A DNA stretch of 64,000 nt from Tabrizicola oligotrophica (GTDB taxonomy: Bacteria; Pseudomonadota; Alphaproteobacteria; Rhodobacterales; Rhodobacteraceae). The notes under the pieces were generated by a model. It was not told the origin of the DNA. It did no database searches and saw only the letters and a program-made list of their open reading frames with translations. Both the position numbers and the translations under genes were made by a program. The stretch's first letter is position 1, and the number at the start of each line of letters is the position of its first letter. Where the stretch lies: NCBI RefSeq assembly GCF_011008935.1, contig NZ_JAAIVJ010000001.1, forward strand, positions 784,304-848,303, read 5' to 3'. Positions 9,272 to 17,221 of the stretch are shown piece by piece.

Positions 9272-9832
9272 CTAAAGTTCGCGGCCTTCGAGATCGGTTT
9301 CGATCGCCTTGATGGCGTCCGATACCCCGGCGGCATGGGGATGTATAGCCTCGACCGCCTTCCAGACTTCCAGCGCCTTTTCGGGCTGGTTCAGCTCCTG
9401 AAAGATCATCGCAAGCCCGGAAAGCGCCCCGAAATGCCGGGGATTGAGCCGCAGGGTCTGGCCGATATCGGCAAGCGACGGGCCGATCTGGCCGATCTGG
9501 TAATAGGCCGTGGCGCGGGCATTCCAGCCTTCGGCAAACTCCGGGGCGTGGTCGATCAGCGCGGTGAAATGTTCGATCGCGGTGGCCATGTCGCCCTCGG
9601 CCATCGCCTGCTGCCCGCGTTCCAGCAAGAGATCCATCGCCGGCGAGCCGGATTTCGACCACTCGATCCAGATTTCCCGCTCGATTCGCGCCGCCTCCAG
9701 CGCGTCGGCGGTCTTCAGCTTGCCAAAGAGATCATCCAGCTTGTCGGTTTGACCAAGGGCCGGCGACACGGCCATCATCAGCGGCAGAAGTGCCGCAACG
9801 ATACGGTTGTGAAGGCGTGACCAAACTTTCAT
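9272..9832 (-). CDS. Exported TPR-repeat protein
   Basis: 186 residues. An N-terminal signal sequence (basic MKVWSRLHNR, hydrophobic core, AxG-type cleavage after ALG near residue 27) predicts export to the periplasm. The mature part contains about three tetratricopeptide repeats (for example AEGWNARATAYYQIG and PRHFGALSGLAMIFQELN), which form helical protein-binding surfaces. It is the first gene of the TPR-helicase-S4 unit, with only 11 bp before the helicase. Pairing an exported scaffold with an RNA helicase is common in related genomes by memory, but no functional link is known to me. Confidence 0.88.
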   Translation of the reverse strand: MKVWSRLHNRIVAALLPLMMAVSPALGQTDKLDDLFGKLKTADALEAARIEREIWIEWSKSGSPAMDLLLERGQQAMAEGDMATAIEHFTALIDHAPEFAEGWNARATAYYQIGQIGPSLADIGQTLRLNPRHFGALSGLAMIFQELNQPEKALEVWKAVEAIHPHAAGVSDAIKAIETDLEGREL

Positions 9833-9906
9833 AACCTGAACGTAATCTATGGGACGGAAAACTCCAGCCCCGGATGCCAGGCAAGCGCTTCACGATGGAG
9901 AGATGG

Positions 9907-10197
9907 ATGAGCGATGTGATTTCGGCCGCGGTCAGCGCGTTGGCCGCCAAGATGTCGGACGGGTTTTCGGCGGGCGTGGCCAAGTTCGTCATTCCCGGCG
10001 AAGGCGCGATCATGGCCGATGCCGATGGCGTGCGCGCCGGCGATGACGCGGCCGATGTGACGCTGACCGCCGAGGCCGAAGTGTTCCGCGCCATTCTGGA
10101 AGGCGAGATGAACGCCACCACCGCCTTCATGACCGGCAAGCTGTCGGTGGATGGCTCGATGGGGCTGGCCATGCAGCTTGGCGCGGCGCTGTCTTGA
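9907..10197 (+). CDS. SCP2 sterol-transfer-domain protein
   Basis: 96 residues that form one small SCP2-like domain: a hydrophobic lipid-binding tunnel fold with the motifs GVAKFVIPGEG, DVTLTAEAE and the terminal GKLSVDGSMGLAM. The preferred start is ATG 9907, because GGAGAG lies 4 nt upstream; the frame itself extends back to 9874. SCP2-like proteins bind or transfer acyl chains or lipids. The stop codon overlaps the TTG start of an alpha/beta hydrolase by 4 bp, so the two products probably act in one lipid-related step (inference from coupling). Confidence 0.85.
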   Translation: MSDVISAAVSALAAKMSDGFSAGVAKFVIPGEGAIMADADGVRAGDDAADVTLTAEAEVFRAILEGEMNATTAFMTGKLSVDGSMGLAMQLGAALS

Positions 10198-11129
10198 GCG
10201 AGGCCCCCTTTCACGACCGGCTGGCCGATGGTCCGGCGGGCGGTTATGCCCGCTGGTTGCAGGCGGCGGACGGGGTGCAGATCCGCGTCGGGGTCTGGCC
10301 GCAGGAGGCGGCGAAGGGCACGGTGTTCCTGTTGCCGGGCCGCACGGAATACGTCGAGAAATATGGCCGCGCGGCTGGCGATCTGGCGCAGCGCGGCTAT
10401 GCCACGCTGGCGATCGACTGGCGCGGTCAGGGGCTGGCCGACCGCGGGCTGGATGACCCGATGACCGGCCACGTCGGCGATTTCGCCGAATATCAGCTGG
10501 ATATGGCTGCGGTGCTGACCTTTGCCCGGGTCGAGGGCTTGCCGCAACCGTGGTTCCTGATGGGGCATTCGATGGGCGGCTGCATCGGGCTTCGCACGCT
10601 GATGGGCGACCACCCGTTCAAGGCCGCCGCCTTTTCCGCGCCGATGTGGGGCATCCTGATTGCCGCCTGGATGCGGCCAATGGCGATTGCCCTGTCCACG
10701 GCCTCGCGCTGGCTGCGCTTCGACGACCGGCTGGTGCCGGGATCAAAGGAAGTGACCTATGTGCTGTCCAGCCCGTTTCTGGCCAATACCCTGACCACCG
10801 ACCCCGAAATGTGGGACTACATGCGCCAGCAGGCGCTGGCCTGCCCGGATCTGGTGTTGGCGGGGCCATCGCTGGGCTGGCTGCAGGCGGCCTTGACGGA
10901 ATGCCACGCACTCAGCCTGATGCCCTCGCCCGATCTGGCGATCGTCACCGCTCTCGGGCTGCAGGAACGCATCATCGACACCGCCCCGGTCCATGCCCGC
11001 ATGGCGCGCTGGCCGAAGGGCATGCTGTCGCTTTACCCCGCCGCCGAACATGAGGTGATGATGGAGCGGCCGGCCACGCGGGAGCGGTTTTTCGACGAAT
11101 CCTGCGCGCTTTTTGACCTGCACCTGTAA
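10194..11129 (+). CDS. Alpha/beta hydrolase, lysophospholipase-like
   Basis: 311 residues. The nucleophile elbow GHSMGG places Ser126 as the catalytic serine; the oxyanion region is FLLPGRTEYVEKYGRAA, as in PldB/monoacylglycerol-lipase-type serine hydrolases; a late AAEHEVMME segment supplies the probable catalytic His. The start is TTG 10194, within the overlap TTGA with the SCP2-domain gene, so translation is likely coupled. Coupling to a lipid-binding protein supports a lysophospholipid or acylglycerol substrate, but this is inference. A two-hairpin structure follows the stop codon. Confidence 0.88.
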   Translation: MSEAPFHDRLADGPAGGYARWLQAADGVQIRVGVWPQEAAKGTVFLLPGRTEYVEKYGRAAGDLAQRGYATLAIDWRGQGLADRGLDDPMTGHVGDFAEYQLDMAAVLTFARVEGLPQPWFLMGHSMGGCIGLRTLMGDHPFKAAAFSAPMWGILIAAWMRPMAIALSTASRWLRFDDRLVPGSKEVTYVLSSPFLANTLTTDPEMWDYMRQQALACPDLVLAGPSLGWLQAALTECHALSLMPSPDLAIVTALGLQERIIDTAPVHARMARWPKGMLSLYPAAEHEVMMERPATRERFFDESCALFDLHL

Positions 11130-11134
11130 GGCAG

Positions 11135-11181
11135 CCGGAATTTTTTGCAAATTCCGGTCCGTTTTCTGTGTCAGAAAACGG
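11135..11181. terminator. Two stacked hairpins between convergent hydrolase and anbu genes
   Basis: CCGGAATTT/AAATTCCGG (11135-11157, 5-nt loop) and CCGTTTTCTG/CAGAAAACGG (11159-11181, loop TGT). Both stems are perfect. Located between convergent 3' ends, so probably a bidirectional terminator. Stem sequences resemble those at 22801-22907 and 40871-40915. Confidence 0.75.
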
Positions 11182-11184
11182 CGC

Positions 11185-11916
11185 TCATGCCCCCAGCGTG
11201 ATCTGGGTGAACCCGTCGCGCAGCGCCTTCGACCAGGCCTCCGACATCGCGCGGAAGCCGGGATCGCCGGCCTCGATCCGGCGTTGCCGCGTCACCGTGC
11301 AGGCGTCGCGCCGGATCACCGCCAGATCCAGCGGCATGCCGACCGACAGGTTGGAGCGCAGCGTCGAATCCATCGACAACAGCACTGCCTTTTCGGCATC
11401 GGCCAGCGGGGTGCCCGGTTTCACCACCCGGTCGAGAATCGGCTTGCCGTATTTGTGCTCGCCAATCTGCAGGAAGGGCGTGTCCTCGGTCGCCTCGATG
11501 AAGTTGCCTTCGGGATAGATCAGGAACAGCCGCATCGCGCCGCCCTTCCGTTGCCCCGCGACGATCATGCTGGCCGAGGCCGCCTGCTTCATCGTCGCCA
11601 TCTTCTCGTCGATTTCCAGCCGGACCTGACACAGCATGCCGCCGATGATCGAGGCCACCTTCAGCATGGTCGGCGCCAGCATGATCGAGGTTTCCTCGGT
11701 GGCCCCGGGGTCTTCGATCGCCTCGCGCAACCGCGCCAGCGTGGTCTGCGTCACCGAGAGGCTGCCCGCCGTCATGATGGTGATGACCCGCTCGCCCGGT
11801 TCTTCGAAATGGAACATCTTGCGATAGGTGGAAATATTGTCGAGCCCGGCATTGGTGCGGGTATCCGACAGGCAGACCATGCCCTCGTTCAGAAGAAGTC
11901 CCACGCAATAGGTCAT
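11185..11916 (-). CDS. Anbu, bacterial proteasome-type (HslV-related) peptidase
   Basis: 243 residues of the Ntn-hydrolase/proteasome beta fold. After removal of the initiator Met, Thr1 becomes the nucleophile; the sequence TYCVGLLLNEG then runs to SDTRTNAG (Asp17 and Arg19) and to YRKMF (Lys32), the HslV/proteasome catalytic arrangement, and matches the Anbu family closely. Anbu assembles into open ring or helical particles; its physiological substrate is not known. The frame is open to 11970, but ATG 11916 exposes the required Thr. It is the last gene of a four-gene minus-strand operon with ATP-grasp, alpha-E and transglutaminase-like genes, which is the classic Anbu context. Confidence 0.93.
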   Translation of the reverse strand: MTYCVGLLLNEGMVCLSDTRTNAGLDNISTYRKMFHFEEPGERVITIMTAGSLSVTQTTLARLREAIEDPGATEETSIMLAPTMLKVASIIGGMLCQVRLEIDEKMATMKQAASASMIVAGQRKGGAMRLFLIYPEGNFIEATEDTPFLQIGEHKYGKPILDRVVKPGTPLADAEKAVLLSMDSTLRSNLSVGMPLDLAVIRRDACTVTRQRRIEAGDPGFRAMSEAWSKALRDGFTQITLGA

Positions 11917-11944
11917 CGGCGTCTCCGGCTTGCTGGCGGCGACC

Positions 11945-12751
11945 CTATTGGGCCTGCGACTGGACCGCAACCGTCACGTCAAGGCTTTCGCAGCCCTGCC
12001 CGCGCGCAATGCCGCGGATCGGCGCGGCCTCCTTGGCATCCAGCCCCGAGCCGAGCCGGATATAGCGGGCGTCGGGGCAGGTGCGGTTGGCCGGGTCGAA
12101 GCCGATCCAGCCATAGCCCGGCACATGCAGCTCTGCCCAGGCGTGCGAGGCCTCATGCGGCTGGCCATCGTCGGAGGCAAACAGATAGCCCGCGACATAG
12201 CGCGCCGGCACCCCGAGCGCCCGGGCGCAGGCAATCAGCGCCTGGGCGTGGTCCTGACAGACGCCCTCGCCCTGGGCCAGCGCCTCGGCCGCCGTGGTGT
12301 GCGAATGGGTGGCGCCGGGGCGATAGGTGATGGCGCCGGCCACGGCAAAGGCCAGCGCATGCGCCTGGCTCAGCGGATCATCCTGCGCGGCACTGGCGGC
12401 CAGCGCCTGCAAGGCGGCGTCCGCCTCGGTCGCCGGGGTCGCGCGCAGATAGGCAAGGGGCGGCACCAGCTCGCGGTGGCCGCGCAGCACGCCGGCAAGG
12501 TCGGTGGTTTCCACCTGCCCCTGCACCCGCACCTCGATTTCCGAAACCGGCCCCTTCACCGTCCAGCCCTGCACCCAGTCGCCCGCCCCGTCGCGGAACG
12601 CCCCGCCCATCTCGCCGCCCGAGACGGTGACGGCCCAGGCCAGCACCTTTTGCCCGTCAAAGCGCGCCGGCGTCAGCCGGTGGCTTTGCACCACGGCGCG
12701 GACCGGCTGGTCATAGCGGTAGCGCGTCACATGATCGACGGTCAGCAGCAT
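11945..12751 (-). CDS. Transglutaminase-like cysteine protease (Anbu operon)
   Basis: 268 residues: an N-terminal beta-rich bacterial transglutaminase-associated domain (about 1-90) and a papain-like transglutaminase core. The probable catalytic triad is Cys165 (in GVCQDHAQ), His203 (in SHAWAE) and Asp219 (in GFDPANR). ATG 12751 shares one base with the stop of the alpha-E gene (TGATG); a GTG three bases upstream is the alternative. GGGAG lies 8 nt before the ATG. In comparative-genomic proposals this enzyme hydrolyses or transfers the peptide made by the ATP-grasp partner; no activity is shown here. Confidence 0.9.
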   Translation of the reverse strand: MLLTVDHVTRYRYDQPVRAVVQSHRLTPARFDGQKVLAWAVTVSGGEMGGAFRDGAGDWVQGWTVKGPVSEIEVRVQGQVETTDLAGVLRGHRELVPPLAYLRATPATEADAALQALAASAAQDDPLSQAHALAFAVAGAITYRPGATHSHTTAAEALAQGEGVCQDHAQALIACARALGVPARYVAGYLFASDDGQPHEASHAWAELHVPGYGWIGFDPANRTCPDARYIRLGSGLDAKEAAPIRGIARGQGCESLDVTVAVQSQAQ

Positions 12752-13695
12752 CACATGTCTCCCGAAAGATAGGCGTCATGGATCACCGCGCCCAATGCGG
12801 CGGATTCCGAGATGAAGCGGGTCAGGAACTCGTGCAGGCCCTCGTCGAAGATGTGGTCGGTCGACAGCCCCTCAAGGCCCGCAAGCAGATGCGCCGACGC
12901 CGCTTGCGCCGGGGTCTCGCGGCCATAGGCCTTGGCCAGCCGGGTCAGGTGATTGTTCAGCCCGGCCACGCAGGTAATCAGACTGCGCGGGCTTTGCGGG
13001 TTCAGGATCAGGAAATGCGCGATCTTGGCCGAGGTGACTTCGCCGCCATAGGCCCAGTGAAAGGCCCGGTGCGCGCCAAGCGCCCGCAGCAGCATCAGCC
13101 ACTGGTCATTGTCCAGCCCGGTGCCGATATAGTCGGCGCGCGGCAACAGGACATAGTATTTCACATCCATCAGCCGCGCCGTGGCATCGCCGCGTTCCAG
13201 ATAATAGCCGATGTTGAGGAAGTTGAACCCGTCGTTGCGCAGGATCGTGCCGTCAATGGCGCCGCGCACCATGGCGGCCTGTTTCATCACCCAGTCGGTC
13301 AGCCGGCTGAGTTCGGCCTTGTCGCGCCGCGCCGTGATCTGCCGCATTTCCTGAAACGCGGTGTTCAGCGCATCCCAGACCTGCGTCGTCAGCGCCGTGC
13401 GCACGATCCGGCCGTTTTCGCGCGCCGCCGTCAGGCAGGCGGCCACCGAATTGGGGTTGTCGCGGTCGAAGAACAGCCAGCTTTCGATGGCCTTCTGGTC
13501 CGGCACCCCGTATTTCGCGGCATAGCCGGTCGCGTTGCCAGACGCACGCAGCAGGCTGTCCCAATCGCTGCGATAACCGACGGCCGTGGGCAGCAGCGCG
13601 ATGCGCGCGCCCACCTCCAGCAGCCGCGCGGCAGTTTCGGCGCGCTCCATGTAGCGGGCGATCCAGTAGAGGTTGTCTGCGGTCCGTGAAAGCAT
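12751..13695 (-). CDS. Alpha-E domain protein (Anbu operon)
   Basis: 314 residues, all-helical, beginning MLSRTADNLYWIARYMERAE, the signature opening of the alpha-E (DUF403) family. No catalytic residues are recognised; it nearly always accompanies a circularly permuted ATP-grasp enzyme and a transglutaminase-like protein. The frame is open upstream to 14094, overlapping the ATP-grasp gene, but ATG 13695 has a strong GGGGGGGAG site 8 nt upstream and starts the domain. It is 17 bp from the ATP-grasp stop and overlaps the transglutaminase-like start by one base, which points to a stoichiometric complex (inference). Confidence 0.92.
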   Translation of the reverse strand: MLSRTADNLYWIARYMERAETAARLLEVGARIALLPTAVGYRSDWDSLLRASGNATGYAAKYGVPDQKAIESWLFFDRDNPNSVAACLTAARENGRIVRTALTTQVWDALNTAFQEMRQITARRDKAELSRLTDWVMKQAAMVRGAIDGTILRNDGFNFLNIGYYLERGDATARLMDVKYYVLLPRADYIGTGLDNDQWLMLLRALGAHRAFHWAYGGEVTSAKIAHFLILNPQSPRSLITCVAGLNNHLTRLAKAYGRETPAQAASAHLLAGLEGLSTDHIFDEGLHEFLTRFISESAALGAVIHDAYLSGDM

Positions 13696-13712
13696 GCCAG
13701 TGACTCCCCCCC

Positions 13713-15125
13713 TTACTCCGCCAGAACCCAGGTATCCTTGACGCCGCCGCCCTGGGACGAGTTCACCACCAGCGAGCCGTCCTTGAGCGCCACCCGCGTC
13801 ATGCCGCCGGGGACCAGTTCGATCTTTTCGCCCACCAGACAATAGGGCCGCAGGTCGACATGGCGCGGCGCGATGCCTTCCTCGACAAAGGTCGGCGTCG
13901 TCGACAAGGCCAGCGTCGGCTGGGCGATGTAATTGCCGGGATCGGCCACGATGCGGGCGCGGAACTCCTCGATTTCCGCCTTGGTGGATTTCGGCCCGAC
14001 GAGCATGCCATAGCCGCCCGAGCCGTGAACCTCTTTCACCACCAGATCGCCAAGATTGGCCAGCACATGGCCCAGATCGTCCCTCTCGGCGCATTTCCAG
14101 GTGGGGACGTTGTTCAGGATCGGCTCCTCGCCCAGATAAAACCGCACCATTTCCGGCACATAGGTGTAAACCGCCTTGTCATCGGCCACGCCTGCGCCGG
14201 GGGCAGAGCAAATGGTGACGCCGCCCGAGCGATAGACATCCATCAGGCCGGGAATGCCCAGCATGCTGTCGGGGCGGAAGCACAGGGGATCAATGAAGGC
14301 GTCATCAATCCGGCGGTAGATCACATCCACCCGCTTCGGCCCCTGCGTCGTGCGCATGTAGACAAAGGCGCCGTCGACGAAAAGATCGGCGCCCTCCACC
14401 AGTTCCACCCCCATCAGGTCGGCCAGAAAGCTGTGTTCGTAATAGGCCGAGTTGTAATGGCCGGGCGTCAGGATCACGATGGTCGGGTCGCGCTCGCATT
14501 TGGCGGGCGCCACCGAGGCCAGCGTGCGGCGCAGGAGTTCGTGATAGCGGTCCACGGGTTCGATCCGGTTCTCGCGGAACAGGTCGGGGAACATCCGCAT
14601 CATCATCTCGCGGGATTCCAGCATGTAGCTGACCCCCGAGGGCGTGCGGCAATTGTCCTCCAGCACATAGAAATCGGTCGGGCCAGTGCGCACGATGTCA
14701 ATGCCGACGATGTGGGAATAGACCCCCTTCGGCGGCACGAACCCCACGACGGCACGCTCGAAGGCTTCGTTCTGATAGACCAGATGCGCCGGAATGCGGC
14801 CCGCCCGCACGATCTCGCCGCGGCCATAGACATCGACCAGAAAGGCATTCAGCGCCCGCGCCCGCTGCTTGATGCCGCGCTCCAGCTTGGCCCATTCGCC
14901 GCCGGTAAAGACGCGCGGGAACATGTCGAAGGGGATCAGCCGGTCGGGATCGCCGCCCTCGCCATAGACCGCAAAGGTGATGCCGATGCGGCGAAAGAGC
15001 GCCTCGGCCTCGGCCTGTTTTTCCAGCCGCCGGTCGGCAGGCATCGAGGCCATCCAGTCCGAAAGCCGGGCGTAGGGCGGGCGGACTTGTCCGCCGTCAT
15101 ACATCTCGTTGAAATAGGTGGTCAT
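13713..15125 (-). CDS. Circularly permuted ATP-grasp amidoligase-type protein (Anbu operon)
   Basis: 470 residues. Key ATP-grasp elements occur in permuted order: the metal/ATP-binding VLEDNCRTPSGVSYMLE near residue 160 comes before the nucleotide-loop LVVKEVHGSGGYGM near 360. This matches the CP-ATP-grasp type 2 family, predicted to form peptide or amide bonds through acyl-phosphate intermediates. The first gene of the operon; ATG 15125 has GAGGGGG about 7 nt upstream (the frame itself is open to 15281). Together with alpha-E, transglutaminase-like and Anbu genes it forms the proposed peptide-synthesis and peptide-degradation module. Substrates are unknown. Confidence 0.92.
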   Translation of the reverse strand: MTTYFNEMYDGGQVRPPYARLSDWMASMPADRRLEKQAEAEALFRRIGITFAVYGEGGDPDRLIPFDMFPRVFTGGEWAKLERGIKQRARALNAFLVDVYGRGEIVRAGRIPAHLVYQNEAFERAVVGFVPPKGVYSHIVGIDIVRTGPTDFYVLEDNCRTPSGVSYMLESREMMMRMFPDLFRENRIEPVDRYHELLRRTLASVAPAKCERDPTIVILTPGHYNSAYYEHSFLADLMGVELVEGADLFVDGAFVYMRTTQGPKRVDVIYRRIDDAFIDPLCFRPDSMLGIPGLMDVYRSGGVTICSAPGAGVADDKAVYTYVPEMVRFYLGEEPILNNVPTWKCAERDDLGHVLANLGDLVVKEVHGSGGYGMLVGPKSTKAEIEEFRARIVADPGNYIAQPTLALSTTPTFVEEGIAPRHVDLRPYCLVGEKIELVPGGMTRVALKDGSLVVNSSQGGGVKDTWVLAE

Positions 15126-15319
15126 TCGTTTCCCCCTCTTCGCCCGACTTTGGCCCAGTAAAGGCGGGGGTTTTGCGTTGGTAAAGCCTTGCCCCGGCGG
15201 AAACTGCATTTTCCATGGCATTTGCGCAAAAAAGCGGCATTTCACGCCGTCGCAAGGCAGGCTCTTGCCGATCCCCCCCACCAGACCCTAGATGGAGCGC
15301 ACAGAAACATGAGGTTCCC

Positions 15320-17158
15320 ATGCATCCCCTGCCCCGTCTTGGCCAGAAGCGCCCGGTTTTCGATGCCCGCTCCGGCTCCAACAGCTTTGGCGATCTGCCG
15401 GAATGGAACCTGACCGACCTTTACCCCAGCCCCGAGGCCCCCGAGGTGGAGCGCGACATGGCTTGGGTCGAGGCGGAAACCGCCCGGTTCGAGGCGGCCT
15501 ACAAGGGCAAGCTGGCGGGCCTTGACGCAGGCGCCCTGCTGGCCTGCGTTCAGGCTTATGAGGCGATCGACGTGACCGCCGGGCGGCTGATGTCCTACGC
15601 CGGCCTGCGCTATTACCAGAACACCATGGACAGCGAGCGCGCCAAGTTCATGGCCGACGCGCAGGACCGCATCACCAATGCCACCACCGCGCTGGTGTTC
15701 TTCAGCCTTGAGTTCAACCGGCTGGAGGACAGCCTTCTGTCCCGCCTGATGGCGGAAAACGCCGCCCTTGCCCGCTACAAGCCGGTGTTCGACCGCATGC
15801 GCGCCATGCGCCCGCACCAGTTGTCGGATGAGCTGGAAACTTACCTGCACGACGCCTCGGTGGTCGGCTCAAGCGCGTGGAACAAGCTTTTCGACGAAAC
15901 CATGGCGGGGCTGATGTTCACCGTGGCGGGCGAGGAGGAGGAGCTGAACCTTGAGGCGACGCTGAACCTTCTGACCGACGCCGACCGTTCGAAGCGCGAG
16001 GCGGCGGCGCGGGCGCTGGCGGCGGTTTTCGACAAGAACATCAAGCTCTTCGCCCGGGTTCACAACACGCTGGCGAAAGAGAAGGAAATCGACGACCGCT
16101 GGCGCAAGATGCCCTCGGCCCAGCACAGCCGCCATCTGGCCAACCATGTCGAACCCGAAGTGGTCGAGGCGCTGCGCAACGCCGTGGTCGCGGCCTATCC
16201 GAAGCTTTCCCACCGCTATTACCGGCTGAAGGCGAAATGGCTGGGGCTGGAGCGGTTGCAGGTCTGGGACCGCAACGCGCCCCTGAACCTAGAGGCGCCG
16301 AAGCTGGTGAACTGGGCGGAGGCGACCGAGACCGTGCTGGGCGCCTATGCCGCCTTTGCTCCGGACATGGCCACCATCGCCAAGCCCTTCTTCACCGATG
16401 GCTGGATCGACGCCGGGGTGAAGCCCGGCAAGGCGCCGGGGGCCTTTGCCCATCCGACGGTCACCACGGTGCATCCCTATGTCATGCTGAATTACCTCGG
16501 CAAACCGCGCGACGTGATGACCTTGGCGCATGAGCTGGGGCATGGCGTGCATCAGGTGCTGGCGGCGGGTCAGGGCGAGCTGTTGTCCTCGACGCCCTTG
16601 ACGCTGGCCGAAACCGCTTCGGTCTTTGGCGAGATGCTGACCTTCCGCCGCCTGCTCGACAACGCAAAGACCAAGGCCGAGAAAAAGACCCTGCTCGCCG
16701 GCAAGGTCGAGGACATGATCAACACGGTGGTCCGCCAGATCGCCTTTTACGATTTCGAATGCAAGCTGCACGCCGCGCGGCGCGAGGGCGAACTGACCCC
16801 CGACGACATCAACGCGCTGTGGATGTCGGTGCAGGCGCAGTCCTTGGGCGATGCCTTCGACTTCATGGACGGCTATGAAACCTTCTGGACCTATATTCCG
16901 CATTTCATCCACTCGCCGTTCTACGTCTATGCCTATGCCTTCGGCGACGGTCTGGTGAACGCGCTTTATGCCGCCTATGAGGCGGGCTTGCCCGACTTCG
17001 AGACCAAGTATTTCGACATGCTGAAGGCGGGCGGATCGAAGCACCACAAGGAGCTTCTGGCGCCTTTCGGCCTTGATGCCTCGGACCCGAAATTCTGGGA
17101 CAAGGGCCTTTCCATGATCGCGGGCTTCATCGACGAGCTGGAAGCGATGGAGGATTGA
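15320..17158 (+). CDS. pepF: Oligoendopeptidase F, M3-family zinc metallopeptidase
   Basis: 612 residues; cleaves short peptides in the cytosol. The zinc motif HELGH is at residues 404-408, with the downstream LAETASVFGEM segment that provides the third ligand (Glu near 430). The N-terminal helical half and total length are typical of PepF. ATG 15320 is chosen because GAGG lies upstream and the family sequence starts there, although the frame is open from 15215. It is divergent from the Anbu operon across 194 bp. It could degrade small peptides released by that system, but this is only a positional suggestion. Confidence 0.95.
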   Translation: MHPLPRLGQKRPVFDARSGSNSFGDLPEWNLTDLYPSPEAPEVERDMAWVEAETARFEAAYKGKLAGLDAGALLACVQAYEAIDVTAGRLMSYAGLRYYQNTMDSERAKFMADAQDRITNATTALVFFSLEFNRLEDSLLSRLMAENAALARYKPVFDRMRAMRPHQLSDELETYLHDASVVGSSAWNKLFDETMAGLMFTVAGEEEELNLEATLNLLTDADRSKREAAARALAAVFDKNIKLFARVHNTLAKEKEIDDRWRKMPSAQHSRHLANHVEPEVVEALRNAVVAAYPKLSHRYYRLKAKWLGLERLQVWDRNAPLNLEAPKLVNWAEATETVLGAYAAFAPDMATIAKPFFTDGWIDAGVKPGKAPGAFAHPTVTTVHPYVMLNYLGKPRDVMTLAHELGHGVHQVLAAGQGELLSSTPLTLAETASVFGEMLTFRRLLDNAKTKAEKKTLLAGKVEDMINTVVRQIAFYDFECKLHAARREGELTPDDINALWMSVQAQSLGDAFDFMDGYETFWTYIPHFIHSPFYVYAYAFGDGLVNALYAAYEAGLPDFETKYFDMLKAGGSKHHKELLAPFGLDASDPKFWDKGLSMIAGFIDELEAMED

Positions 17159-17171
17159 TCCGGGAGGCCGG

Positions 17172-17189
17172 ATGGGCCGAACGGCCCGT
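17172..17189. terminator. Hairpin between convergent pepF and S1C protease genes
   Basis: GGGCCG-AA-CGGCCC (17174-17187), extendable by two pairs, followed by a 12-bp palindrome CCGCGGCCGCGG (17190-17201). Both lie between convergent stop codons. No T-run, so the terminator role is tentative. Confidence 0.45.
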
Positions 17190-17221
17190 CCGCGGCCGCG
17201 GTCAGGCCGGCCGCTCCGGGG

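Noticed and set aside
9261..9662. Extension of the helicase gene upstream to 9662
   Set aside because: It would overlap the TPR gene in another frame and has an Arg/Gly/Pro shadow composition; the ATPase core starts right after Met 9260.
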